From Actinacidiphila paucisporea (GTDB lineage Bacteria > Actinomycetota > Actinomycetes > Streptomycetales > Streptomycetaceae): a stretch of DNA of 60,288 bases. A program made the position numbers and the translations under genes. The stretch is from contig NZ_FRBI01000013.1 of the NCBI RefSeq assembly GCF_900142575.1, positions 162,589 through 222,876 of the forward strand. Direction: 5' to 3'. This document shows positions 9,767-16,919 of the stretch, in pieces (the stretch's first letter is position 1; the number at the start of each line of letters is the position of its first letter). Below the pieces are notes generated by a model. It saw only the letters and a program-made list of their open reading frames with translations, made no database searches and had not been told where the DNA came from.

Positions 9767-9793
9767 AAAAAACCTCTCGCGGATGCGAGAGGT
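9767..9793 (-). terminator. Rho-independent terminator/attenuator in the cimA leader
   Basis: On the minus strand, a 9-bp hairpin (9793-9785 with 9780-9772, 4-nt loop) runs straight into six U residues (9772-9767). This is an unusually classical terminator for this genome. It lies 128 bases before the cimA start, so it either ends ilvE transcription or regulates cimA by attenuation. Confidence 0.75.
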
Positions 9794-9843
9794 CTGCACG
9801 CGGGTCTGGGACACGGTGACGTTCCACTGGGGTCAGCGGAGCG

Positions 9844-9894
9844 TCACTGCGGACCGGCGTGCCTGCTGCCAATAATGCGCGCGTACAGGTGCAC
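9844..9894 (-). CDS. Possible 16-residue leader peptide before cimA
   Basis: A GTG-initiated frame encodes VHLYARIIGSRHAGPQ and stops 51 bases before the terminator hairpin at 9793. It contains two adjacent Ile codons and one Leu codon, as expected for isoleucine-sensing attenuation. The ribosome site is weak. It is reported only because of its position and composition. Confidence 0.25.
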   Translation of the reverse strand: MHLYARIIGSRHAGPQ

Positions 9895-9930
9895 GCCGAG
9901 AGTGTCCCACACTTCGCGGCTCCCGCCGCA

Positions 9931-10145
9931 GGGGGTCTCACCATCCGGTCGGGGGCGCCCGCCCCGCCCTCGCGCTTCCTGCGGCTCCCCTCCAGCAGGG
10001 GGGTGCCCCTCAGGGTCGCGGGGAACCGCGCGACCAGCCCCCACCGGGGCGCGGGTCGTCGCCGACCCGGAGGGGCTGTCCGGTCCGTACCGGACCACCG
10101 GCCGGTGGATGGCTGGGCGCGCAGTTCCCCGCGACCCTGGGGGCG
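9931..10145. repeat. Streptomycete intergenic repeat, inverted pair
   Basis: About 215 non-coding bases between ilvE and the cimA leader. Two inverted GGGGAAC-type blocks (about 10013-10045 and 10108-10142) contain GTCGCGGGGAACCGCGCGAC and its near-complement GCGCGCAGTTCCCCGCGACC. The same kind of block is dispersed through streptomycete intergenic DNA and recurs here near 28010 and 50140. It can fold into a long imperfect stem downstream of ilvE. Confidence 0.6.
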
Positions 10146-11234
10146 CTACGCGCCCAGCGGGTGCATCCAGCCGTGGGGGTCGGGGGCGTGGCCCGTCTGG
10201 ATGTCCAGGAGCGCGGAGCGCAGGCGCATCGTCACGGGGCCGGGGGCGCCGTCGGCCACCGGCCAGGCGGCCCGGGTGGACTTCACGGAGCCGACCGGGG
10301 TGATGACGGCGGCGGTGCCGCAGGCGAAGACCTCCGTGAGGGTGCCGTCCTCGTGGTGGCGGCGCCAGTCGTCCACGCTGATGCGGCCCTCGGCGACCTC
10401 GTAGCCGAGGTCCGCGGCGATGGACAGCAGCGAGTCGCGGGTGATGCCGGGCAGCAGGGAGCCGGACAGTTCGGGGGTGACGATCCTGTCGCCGTACACG
10501 AAGTACAGGTTCATGCCGCCCATCTCCTCGATCCAGCGGCGCTCGATCGCGTCGAGCCAGACCACCTGGTCGCAGCCGTGCTCGATGGCCTGGGCCTGGG
10601 CGATGAGGGAGGCGGCGTAGTTGCCGCCGGTCTTGGCCGCGCCGGTGCCGCCGGGCGCCGCGCGGACGTACTCCTCGGAGAGCCACACCGACACCGGCTG
10701 GACGCCGCCGGAGAAGTAGGCGCCGGCCGGGGAGGCGATCACCAGGAAGAGGTACTCGTTGGCCGGGCGGACCCCGAGGCCGACCTCGGTGGCGAACATG
10801 AACGGCCGCAGGTAGAGGGACGCCTCGCCCTCGCTCGGCACCCAGTCCTTGTCCTGCCCGACCAGCAGGTCGCACGCCTCGATGAAGGTCTCCACCGGCA
10901 GTTCGGGCATCGCCAGGCGCCGCGCGGAGGCGCGGAAGCGCTCGGCATTGGCCTCGGGCCTGAAGGTCGCGACGCCGCCGTCGGGCTGCCGGTAGGCCTT
11001 GAGGCCCTCGAAGATGGTCTGCGCGTAGTGCAGCGTCATGTTGGCCGGGTCGATCGACAGCGGGGCGTACGGGACGAGCTGGCCGTCGTGCCAGCCGCGG
11101 CCCTCGGTCCACTTGATGGTGACCATGTGGTCGGTGAAGTGCCGGCCGAAGCCGGGGGCGGCCAGGATCGCGTCCCGCTCGGTGGTGGACAGCCGGTGGG
11201 CGGACGGCTTCAGCTCGATAGTGGGCGTCGTCAT
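10146..11234 (-). CDS. ilvE: Branched-chain amino acid aminotransferase
   Basis: A 362-residue fold-type IV PLP enzyme that reversibly transaminates 2-oxo acids to valine, leucine and isoleucine. Motifs seen are GWHDGQLVPYAPLSIDPANM, the FEGLKAYRQ substrate region, and AAKTGGNYAASLIAQ, which carries the PLP-binding lysine. Later come MNLYFVYGDRIVTPELSGSL and EVFACGTAAVITPVG. ATG 11234 is chosen because AAGGA lies seven bases upstream; a GTG five codons earlier is less well placed. Its neighbours leuB (upstream) and cimA (downstream) are on the same strand, forming a branched-chain cluster with separate leaders. Confidence 0.95.
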   Translation of the reverse strand: MTTPTIELKPSAHRLSTTERDAILAAPGFGRHFTDHMVTIKWTEGRGWHDGQLVPYAPLSIDPANMTLHYAQTIFEGLKAYRQPDGGVATFRPEANAERFRASARRLAMPELPVETFIEACDLLVGQDKDWVPSEGEASLYLRPFMFATEVGLGVRPANEYLFLVIASPAGAYFSGGVQPVSVWLSEEYVRAAPGGTGAAKTGGNYAASLIAQAQAIEHGCDQVVWLDAIERRWIEEMGGMNLYFVYGDRIVTPELSGSLLPGITRDSLLSIAADLGYEVAEGRISVDDWRRHHEDGTLTEVFACGTAAVITPVGSVKSTRAAWPVADGAPGPVTMRLRSALLDIQTGHAPDPHGWMHPLGA

Positions 11235-11318
11235 GTCTGTGTCCTTCACCGTGTCTCGTCTCTCGCTGCCGACTGGGGGCGCCCCGGTAATAGGACGTCC
11301 GACTTTCCCGCCGTAACG

Positions 11319-11356
11319 CGGCCCCGCCTCTGACGATTATCGCAGCGGCGGGGCCG
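11319..11356 (-). terminator. Hairpin between leuB and ilvE
   Basis: A 10-bp perfect GC stem (11319-11328 with 11347-11356, 18-nt loop) lies 23 bases after the leuB stop. There is no U-tract. It probably terminates leuB or forms part of the ilvE leader. Confidence 0.5.
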
Positions 11357-11378
11357 GGGACCTACCTCCGGTGTCCGG

Positions 11379-12422
11379 TCAGCCGGAGACCCGGGCGGCC
11401 AGCTCGTCGCCGATCTCGACGGTGGACCGTACGGGCCGGTCCGCGCGCTCGGCGAGGTCGGCCTGCACGGCGCTGTCGATACGGTCGGCCTCGGCGTCGT
11501 AGCCGAGGTGCCGCAACAGCAGCGCCACGGACAGCACGGTCGCGGTCGGGTCGGCCTTGGACTGGCCGGCGATGTCCGGGGCGGAGCCGTGGACCGGCTC
11601 GAACATCGAGGGGAATTCGCGGCCGGGGTTGATGTTGCCGCTGGCCGCGACGCCGATGCCACCGGAGACGGCAGCGGCGAGGTCGGTGATGATGTCGCCG
11701 AAGAGGTTGTCGGTGACGATCACGTCGAAGCGCTCGGGCTGGGTGACCAGGAAGATGGTCGCCGCGTCCACGTGCAGGTAGTCGGTGCTGACGTCGGGGA
11801 ACTCCCGGCCGACCGCCTCGAAGACCCGGGTCCACAGGTGGCCGGCGTGCACCAGCACGTTGTTCTTGTGCACCAGGGTCAGCTTCTTGCGCGGGCGGGC
11901 CTGCGCGCGGGCGTACGCGTCGCGCACGACCCGCTCGATGCCGAACGCGGTGTTGAGGCTGACCTCGGTGGCGACCTCCTGCGGGGTGCCGGTACGGATC
12001 GAGCCGCCGTTGCCCGTGTAGGGGCCTTCCGTGCCCTCGCGGACGACCACGAAGTCGATGTCCGGGCTGCCGGCCAGCGGGGTGCCGACGCCGGGGAAGA
12101 GCCTGCTGGGACGCAGGTTCACATGGTGGTCGAAAGCGAAGCGCAGCTTGAGCAGGAAGCCCCGCTCCAGCACGCCGGAGGGCACCGAGGGGTCGCCGAT
12201 GGCGCCCAGCAGGATCGCGTCGTGCTCCTTGAGCCGGTCGAGGTCCTCGTCGGTGAGGGTCTGGCCGGTGGCGTGGTAGCGCTTCGCGCCGAAGTCGAAC
12301 TCTCTGGTCTCCAGCTTGACGTCCTGCGGAAGCACCGCGGAGAGGACCTTGAGACCTTCCGCGACGACTTCCTGGCCGATTCCGTCACCGGGGATCACTG
12401 CGAGGCTGAGGCTTCGAGACAT
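11379..12422 (-). CDS. leuB: 3-isopropylmalate dehydrogenase
   Basis: A 347-residue NAD-dependent oxidative decarboxylase of leucine synthesis (3-isopropylmalate to 4-methyl-2-oxopentanoate). Family features are SLAVIPGDGIGQEVVAEGL at the N terminus, LLKLRFAFDHHVNLRPSRLF, VVREGTEGPYTGNGG, LVHKNNVL, IVTDNLFGDIITDLAAAVSG with the metal-binding Asp, and FEPVHGSAPDIAGQ with the NAD adenine-binding loop. ATG 12422 gives the normal N terminus; a 12-codon in-frame extension looks spurious. leuA and leuCD are not in the window. A small ORF is encoded just upstream on the same strand. Confidence 0.95.
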   Translation of the reverse strand: MSRSLSLAVIPGDGIGQEVVAEGLKVLSAVLPQDVKLETREFDFGAKRYHATGQTLTDEDLDRLKEHDAILLGAIGDPSVPSGVLERGFLLKLRFAFDHHVNLRPSRLFPGVGTPLAGSPDIDFVVVREGTEGPYTGNGGSIRTGTPQEVATEVSLNTAFGIERVVRDAYARAQARPRKKLTLVHKNNVLVHAGHLWTRVFEAVGREFPDVSTDYLHVDAATIFLVTQPERFDVIVTDNLFGDIITDLAAAVSGGIGVAASGNINPGREFPSMFEPVHGSAPDIAGQSKADPTATVLSVALLLRHLGYDAEADRIDSAVQADLAERADRPVRSTVEIGDELAARVSG

Positions 12423-12507
12423 GCCCGGAACCGTACTCCCCATCCCAGCGGCTGACATCGCATGTCCGCATGCCGGACAACGTGTCCACCGCAGCGGGTT
12501 TTTCGGG

Positions 12508-12621
12508 TCAGCGGGTCTCGTGGCCGGTGCTGCCGCCGTTGTCCCGGCGGTCGAGGCTGCGCTGCAGGGCGCGCAGCGCGTTCTGGCGGGCGGTGTCGTC
12601 CGTACGGGCGGGGGCGTCCAT
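12508..12621 (-). CDS. 37-residue conserved-looking small protein upstream of leuB
   Basis: An ATG frame at 12621 with a strong ribosome site (AGGAG, nine bases upstream). It encodes a 37-residue polar protein starting MDAPARTDDTARQNALRALQ and ending GGSTGHETR. Residues 8-26 would form a basic amphipathic helix. There are no membrane segments and no run of branched-chain codons, so it does not look like an attenuator peptide. Function unknown. The clean start and GC3 bias argue for a real gene. It is 85 bases upstream of leuB and could be cotranscribed. Confidence 0.6.
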   Translation of the reverse strand: MDAPARTDDTARQNALRALQRSLDRRDNGGSTGHETR

Positions 12622-12853
12622 GGGGATCAACTCCTGGGGGGAAGCAGGCGAAAGCCGCGGAAGCGGGCAGGGAAGGTGCTGCCGCGGAACGGGGCGGGGG
12701 TCCTGGCGGCGGGGGGTGACCCGCTCGGCGACTGCTCAGGACGCACGTCCGCCGCTCGCCGGATGAGGCGAGACGTTCGGCTCCCTACAAAACTAGGCCA
12801 GTCCGGTCGTCCTGTCGCCACAGTTACTCGGACTTCCTACTATCTGAGACAGA

Positions 12854-12897
12854 CGATCACCCGTTCGAGGCCTCCGCAGGCCCCGAACGGGTGATCG
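12854..12897 (-). terminator. Hairpin terminator after the proline-catabolic genes
   Basis: A 14-bp perfect inverted repeat (12854-12867 with 12884-12897), with an inner GGCCT/AGGCC stem, begins 28 bases after the stop of the P5C dehydrogenase gene. There is no U-tract. Confidence 0.75.
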
Positions 12898-12924
12898 CCG
12901 TGAGTCGACCCGGGTCGCTCCAGG

Positions 12925-14556
12925 TCAGCCCTGGTGCGGGTAGCGGTAGTCGGTGGGCGGCACCAGCGTCTCCTTGATCGACCGGGTGGAGGTCCAGCGC
13001 TGCAGGTTCTGCGCGGCACCCGCCTTGTCGTTGGTGCCGGACGCCCGGCCGCCGCCGAAGGGCTGCTGGCCGACGACCGCGCCGGTGGACTTGTCGTTGA
13101 TGTAGAAGTTGCCGGCCGCGTCGCGCAGCCGCTCGGCCACCCGGGCCGCGGCGACCCGGTCGCGCGCGATGACGGAACCGGTCAGCGCGTAGTCCGAGAC
13201 CGACTCCATCTGCGTGAGCATCGCCTCGAAGTCCGCGTCCTCGTAGACGTGGACGCCCAGCACCGGACCGAAGTACTCCTGCCGGAAGATCTCGTTCTCC
13301 GGGTCGGTGGAGACCAGCACGGTCGGGCGGACGAACCAGCCGACCGAGTCGTCGTACGTGCCGCCCGCGACGACCTCGACGGTCGGGTCGGCCTTGGCGC
13401 GGTCGATGGCCGCCTTGTTCTTGGCGAAGGACCGCTCGTCGATCAGGGCGCCCATGAAGTTGGACAGGTCGGTGACGTCGCCCATGGTGATGCCGTCGAC
13501 CTCGGCGGCGAATTCCTCCTTGAAGCCGGCGTCCCAGATCGAGCGCGGAATGTAGGCGCGCGAGGAGGCCGAGCACTTCTGGCCCTGGTACTCGAAGGAG
13601 CCGCGGGTCAGCGCCGTCCTGAGCACCGCGGGGTCGGCCGAGGGGTGGGCGACGACGAAGTCCTTGCCGCCGGTCTCGCCGACGATCCGCGGGTAGGAGC
13701 GGTAGCGCTCGATGTTCCCGCCGACCGTGCGCCACAGGTGCTGGAAGGTCTTGGTGGAGCCGGTGAAGTGGATGCCGGCCAGGTCCCGGTGCGGCAGCGC
13801 GACATCGGAGACGGCCTGGCCGTCGCCGGTGACCAGGTTGATCACACCGTCGGGCAGGCCGGCCTCGCGCAGCAGCCGCATGAGCAGCACGGCGGAGTGC
13901 GTCTGCGTCGGCGACGGCTTCCACACCACCACGTTGCCCATCAGGGCGGGCGCGGTCGGCAGGTTGCCCGCGATGGCGGTGAAGTTGAACGGCGTGATGG
14001 CGTAGACGAAGCCTTCGAGTGGCCGGTGGTCGAGCCGGTTCCACACGCCGGGGGCGTTGGCGACCGGCTGCTCGGCGAGGATCTGCCGGGCGAAGTGGAC
14101 GTTGAAGCGCCAGAAGTCGACCAGCTCGCAGGGGCTGTCGATCTCGGCCTGCTGCACGGTCTTGGACTGGCCGAGCATGGTGGAGGCGACCAGCGTCTCG
14201 CGCCAGGGGCCCGCCAGCAGCTCCGCGGCGCGCAGGATGATCGCGGCACGGTCGTCGAAGGCCGTCGCGCGCCAGCCGGGGGCGGCGGCCAGGGCCGCGT
14301 CGACCGCGTCCCCGGCGTCCTGGGCGGTGGCGTTGCCGTAGGTGCCGAGCACGGCGCCGTGGTTGTGCGGCTGCACGACGTCGAAGCGCTCGCCGCCGCC
14401 CATCCGCTCCTCGCCGCCGATGAACATCGGCAGGTCGACGGGGCTGCCGGCCAGCTCCTTGAGCTTGGCTTCGAGGCGGGCGCGCTCGGGGCTGCCTGGC
14501 GCGTACGTGTGCACCGGCTCGTTGACCGGAGCGGGGACCTGGGTCACGGCGTCCAT
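12925..14556 (-). CDS. pruA: L-glutamate gamma-semialdehyde (P5C) dehydrogenase
   Basis: A 543-residue aldehyde dehydrogenase oxidising glutamate-5-semialdehyde to glutamate with NAD, the second step of proline catabolism. Family features are VYAITPFNFTAIAGNLPTAP, WKPSPTQTHSA, HFTGSTKTFQHLW, the general base in IVGETGGKDFVVAH, and the nucleophile in YQGQKCSASSRAYIP. C-terminal IND and PFGGGRASGTNDKAG follow. ATG 14556 has AGGAG nine bases upstream. It is downstream of proline dehydrogenase, 35 bases apart, so the two monofunctional enzymes form an operon that ends in a strong hairpin. The product is consistent with the 1-pyrroline-5-carboxylate dehydrogenase group 1 type. Confidence 0.94.
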   Translation of the reverse strand: MDAVTQVPAPVNEPVHTYAPGSPERARLEAKLKELAGSPVDLPMFIGGEERMGGGERFDVVQPHNHGAVLGTYGNATAQDAGDAVDAALAAAPGWRATAFDDRAAIILRAAELLAGPWRETLVASTMLGQSKTVQQAEIDSPCELVDFWRFNVHFARQILAEQPVANAPGVWNRLDHRPLEGFVYAITPFNFTAIAGNLPTAPALMGNVVVWKPSPTQTHSAVLLMRLLREAGLPDGVINLVTGDGQAVSDVALPHRDLAGIHFTGSTKTFQHLWRTVGGNIERYRSYPRIVGETGGKDFVVAHPSADPAVLRTALTRGSFEYQGQKCSASSRAYIPRSIWDAGFKEEFAAEVDGITMGDVTDLSNFMGALIDERSFAKNKAAIDRAKADPTVEVVAGGTYDDSVGWFVRPTVLVSTDPENEIFRQEYFGPVLGVHVYEDADFEAMLTQMESVSDYALTGSVIARDRVAAARVAERLRDAAGNFYINDKSTGAVVGQQPFGGGRASGTNDKAGAAQNLQRWTSTRSIKETLVPPTDYRYPHQG

Positions 14557-14591
14557 GAGGCGTGTCTCCTGGTGAGAGTCGGGGGCGGGCG

Positions 14592-15524
14592 TCAGCGGCC
14601 GGCGGGAACGAAGGAGCGCAGGAAGAAGGCGAGGTTGGCCGGGCGCTCCGCGAGGCGCCGCATGAAGTAGCCGTACCAGTCCGCGCCGTAGGGGACGTAG
14701 ATCCGCATCCGCTCCCCCTCGTCCGCGAGCCGCCGCTGTTCCGCGGTGCGGATGCCGTAGAGCATCTGGAACTCGTAGCTGCCGGCCGCGCGGTGGTGGC
14801 GGGCGGCCAGTTCCTGGGCGATGGCGATGAGGCGCGGGTCGTGCGAGCCGACCATCGGGTAGCCGTCGCCGGCGAAGAGCGTGCGCAGGGCGCGGACGTA
14901 GGCCTTGTCCACGTCCCGCTTGTTCTGGAAGGCGACCCGGGCCGGCTCGTTGTACGCGCCCTTGACCAGCCGCACCCGGGAGCCGGCCACGGCCAGCGCG
15001 CGGGCGTCGTCCTCGGTGCGGAAGAGGTACGACTGGAGGACCGCGCCGGTCTGCGGGTGCTCCTTGCGCAACTCGGCCAGCACCCCGAGCGTGGAGTCGA
15101 CGGTGGTGTGGTCCTCCATGTCGAGGGTCACCGTGGTGCCGATGGCGGAGGCCAGCTCCGCCACCTCGGCCACGTTGGCCAGCGCGATGTCGTGGCCGCC
15201 GTCGGGCAGTGCCTGGCCGAAGGCGGACAGCTTGACCGAGACCTCGGCCCGGGCGCCGAGCCCGTCGTCGGCCAGCGCCTCCAGCAGCCGCAGGTAGGCG
15301 TCCCTGGTGGCCTTCGCGGTGGCCCGGTCGGTGACGTCCTCGCCCAGGTGGTCCAGGGTGACGTTCAGACCGCTCGCAGTGAGCGCGCGGACGGTGTCCA
15401 GCGCCGGGTGCAGCGCGTCGCCGGCGACGAAGCGCTCGACCACCGGACGGGTGACGGGCGCGGCGGCGACAGCGCGGCGCATACGGTCGCTGCGCGAGGC
15501 GGCGAGCAACACGGGACCGAACAC
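14592..15524 (-). CDS. Proline dehydrogenase
   Basis: A 310-residue monofunctional FAD-dependent proline dehydrogenase (proline to pyrroline-5-carboxylate). Barrel motifs are VSVKLSAFGQ, TVTLDMEDHTTVD, VRLVKGAYNEP, VGSHDPRLIAIAQ, YEFQMLYGIR and RIYVPYGADWYGYFMRRLAERP; the last carries the paired arginines that bind the proline carboxylate. GTG 15524 is preferred because AAGGA lies six bases before it. An in-frame ATG at 15539 is possible but lacks a good site. It is the first gene of the proline-catabolic operon, divergent from a PucR-type regulator across a region holding a 24-bp palindrome. Confidence 0.93.
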   Translation of the reverse strand: MFGPVLLAASRSDRMRRAVAAAPVTRPVVERFVAGDALHPALDTVRALTASGLNVTLDHLGEDVTDRATAKATRDAYLRLLEALADDGLGARAEVSVKLSAFGQALPDGGHDIALANVAEVAELASAIGTTVTLDMEDHTTVDSTLGVLAELRKEHPQTGAVLQSYLFRTEDDARALAVAGSRVRLVKGAYNEPARVAFQNKRDVDKAYVRALRTLFAGDGYPMVGSHDPRLIAIAQELAARHHRAAGSYEFQMLYGIRTAEQRRLADEGERMRIYVPYGADWYGYFMRRLAERPANLAFFLRSFVPAGR

Positions 15525-15640
15525 GGGGTGTCCTTCCATACCGGGCGGAACAGGGTTTTCGGCGAACAGGCTCCGACACGGTGAATCTAGGATTCGTCTA
15601 CCCGTTGAACCATCGACACCTGTCACGCATCGACCCGTCG

Positions 15641-15664
15641 TCCCTCATACAGATGTATGAGGGA
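15641..15664. promoter_or_regulatory. 24-bp palindrome, candidate operator between proline dehydrogenase and pucR
   Basis: A perfect 10-bp inverted repeat with a 4-nt centre (TCCCTCATAC, AGAT, GTATGAGGGA). It lies in the divergent intergenic region, about 117 bases from the proline dehydrogenase start and directly before the regulator's likely GTG start. Its size, symmetry and position fit a dimeric regulator binding site, most simply the adjacent PucR-type protein. Confidence 0.65.
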
Positions 15665-15674
15665 CAATGGCCGC

Positions 15675-16841
15675 GTGCGTGCTGAGTACGGGGACTACGG
15701 CGATTTCCAGGACCTGGTCGACGAGGTGTCGGCGCTGCTGGGCGCCCCCGCGACGCTGGAGGACCGGGACTTCCGACTGATCGCCTTCGGGGTGCACGAC
15801 AGCGACGACGACGCGGCGACGGACCCGGTCCGCACCCGCTCCATCCTGACCCGGCAGTCCACCGCCGAGGTGCGCGCCTGGTTCGAGCGCTTCGGCATCG
15901 CCCGCGCCACCGCCCCGGTCCGTATCCCCGCCGCCCCCGACGCGGGCGTCGTCCGCGGCCGGCTGTGCCTGCCGGTGCGGCACGGCGGCTTCGCCTACGG
16001 CTACGTGTGGCTCATCGACGAGGCCGAGCACTCCCCCGCGCAGCTGGCCGCCGCCATGTCGGTCGCCGCCAGGATCGGCGAGCAGCTCGCGGCGATGTCC
16101 CGGGCGGGCGCCGAGACGGGTCGGGCGCTGCGGGCATTGCTGACCGCCGCCGGCAGGACCGACCGCGACACCGCGGAGGACGCGCTGCGCTTCGCGCTGG
16201 ACCGGGACGCGGACGAGCCGCACGCGCTGGTGTGCGTCCGCGCCCCCGAAGGGGAGTCGCCGGGGCCGCTGCCCGGCCTGCGGACCATCCCGTCGGCCGC
16301 CGCGCTGGCCCGCGTCCCCGAACGGCGCCGCGGCGAGCTGATCGCGCTGCTGGTCAGGCTGCGGACCCTGCAGGTGCTGGCCCCCGCCCGTACCGCCGCG
16401 GCCCGGCTGCTGGACGCGGTCGGCGCCGCGGGCGTGGTCGCCGGGCTCAGCGCGTCCCGCGGGTCGCTGGCCGAGCTGCCCGGGGCCTGGCGCGAGGCGA
16501 CCTCGGCGGCCAGGGCCGCGCAGGCCCAGCCGGCGCTCGGCCCGATCGCGAAGTGGTCCAACCTCGGCCCCTACCGGCTGCTGACCGCGCTGCCCGCCGA
16601 CTCTGCCCCCGACCCCGCGGTGGCCCCGCTGCTGATCCCGGCCCACCAGGAGCTGGCGCACACCGCGGAGGTCTTCCTCGACCACGCGGGCCAGGCGGGC
16701 CGCACGGCGACCGCGCTGGCCATCCACCGGCAGACCCTCTACTACCGGCTGTCCCGTATCGAGCAGCTGACCGGCCTGGACCTGGCGGACGGTGAGGCCA
16801 GGCTGCTGCTGCACATGGCACTCAAGGCCGCCCGGCTCTGA
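15675..16841 (+). CDS. PucR-family transcriptional regulator of proline catabolism
   Basis: A regulator of about 388 residues. The N-terminal half is a ligand-sensing region (DLVDEVSALLGAPATLEDRDF, LCLPVRHGGFAYGYVWLID, GAF-like). The C terminus is a PucR-type helix-turn-helix (TATALAIHRQTLYYRLSRIEQ). GTG 15675 has AGGGA ten bases upstream. An ATG at 15657 would put the start inside the palindromic operator and is less likely, though a short extension cannot be excluded. Its position divergent from the proline dehydrogenase/P5C dehydrogenase operon implies it responds to proline and controls that operon. Whether it activates or represses cannot be read from sequence. Confidence 0.88.
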   Translation: MRAEYGDYGDFQDLVDEVSALLGAPATLEDRDFRLIAFGVHDSDDDAATDPVRTRSILTRQSTAEVRAWFERFGIARATAPVRIPAAPDAGVVRGRLCLPVRHGGFAYGYVWLIDEAEHSPAQLAAAMSVAARIGEQLAAMSRAGAETGRALRALLTAAGRTDRDTAEDALRFALDRDADEPHALVCVRAPEGESPGPLPGLRTIPSAAALARVPERRRGELIALLVRLRTLQVLAPARTAAARLLDAVGAAGVVAGLSASRGSLAELPGAWREATSAARAAQAQPALGPIAKWSNLGPYRLLTALPADSAPDPAVAPLLIPAHQELAHTAEVFLDHAGQAGRTATALAIHRQTLYYRLSRIEQLTGLDLADGEARLLLHMALKAARL

Positions 16842-16847
16842 CGCGAA

Positions 16848-16879
16848 CGGCGCCGCTCCCCCGGTGGGAAGCGGCGCCG
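16848..16879. terminator. Bidirectional hairpin between pucR and serA
   Basis: A 10-bp perfect stem (16848-16857 with 16870-16879) lies seven bases after the regulator's stop and 40 bases after the convergent serA stop. There is no U-tract on either strand. Confidence 0.7.
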
Positions 16880-16919
16880 GACGGCGTATGCGTACCGGTA
16901 GGCGTACCGGCCGGTCGGC

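Noticed and set aside
12925..15579. Apparent 884-residue fusion of proline dehydrogenase and P5C dehydrogenase (PutA-like)
   Set aside because: The N-terminal 340 residues of this frame are an out-of-frame shadow of proline dehydrogenase. The real enzymes are two separate genes in different frames with their own ribosome sites.
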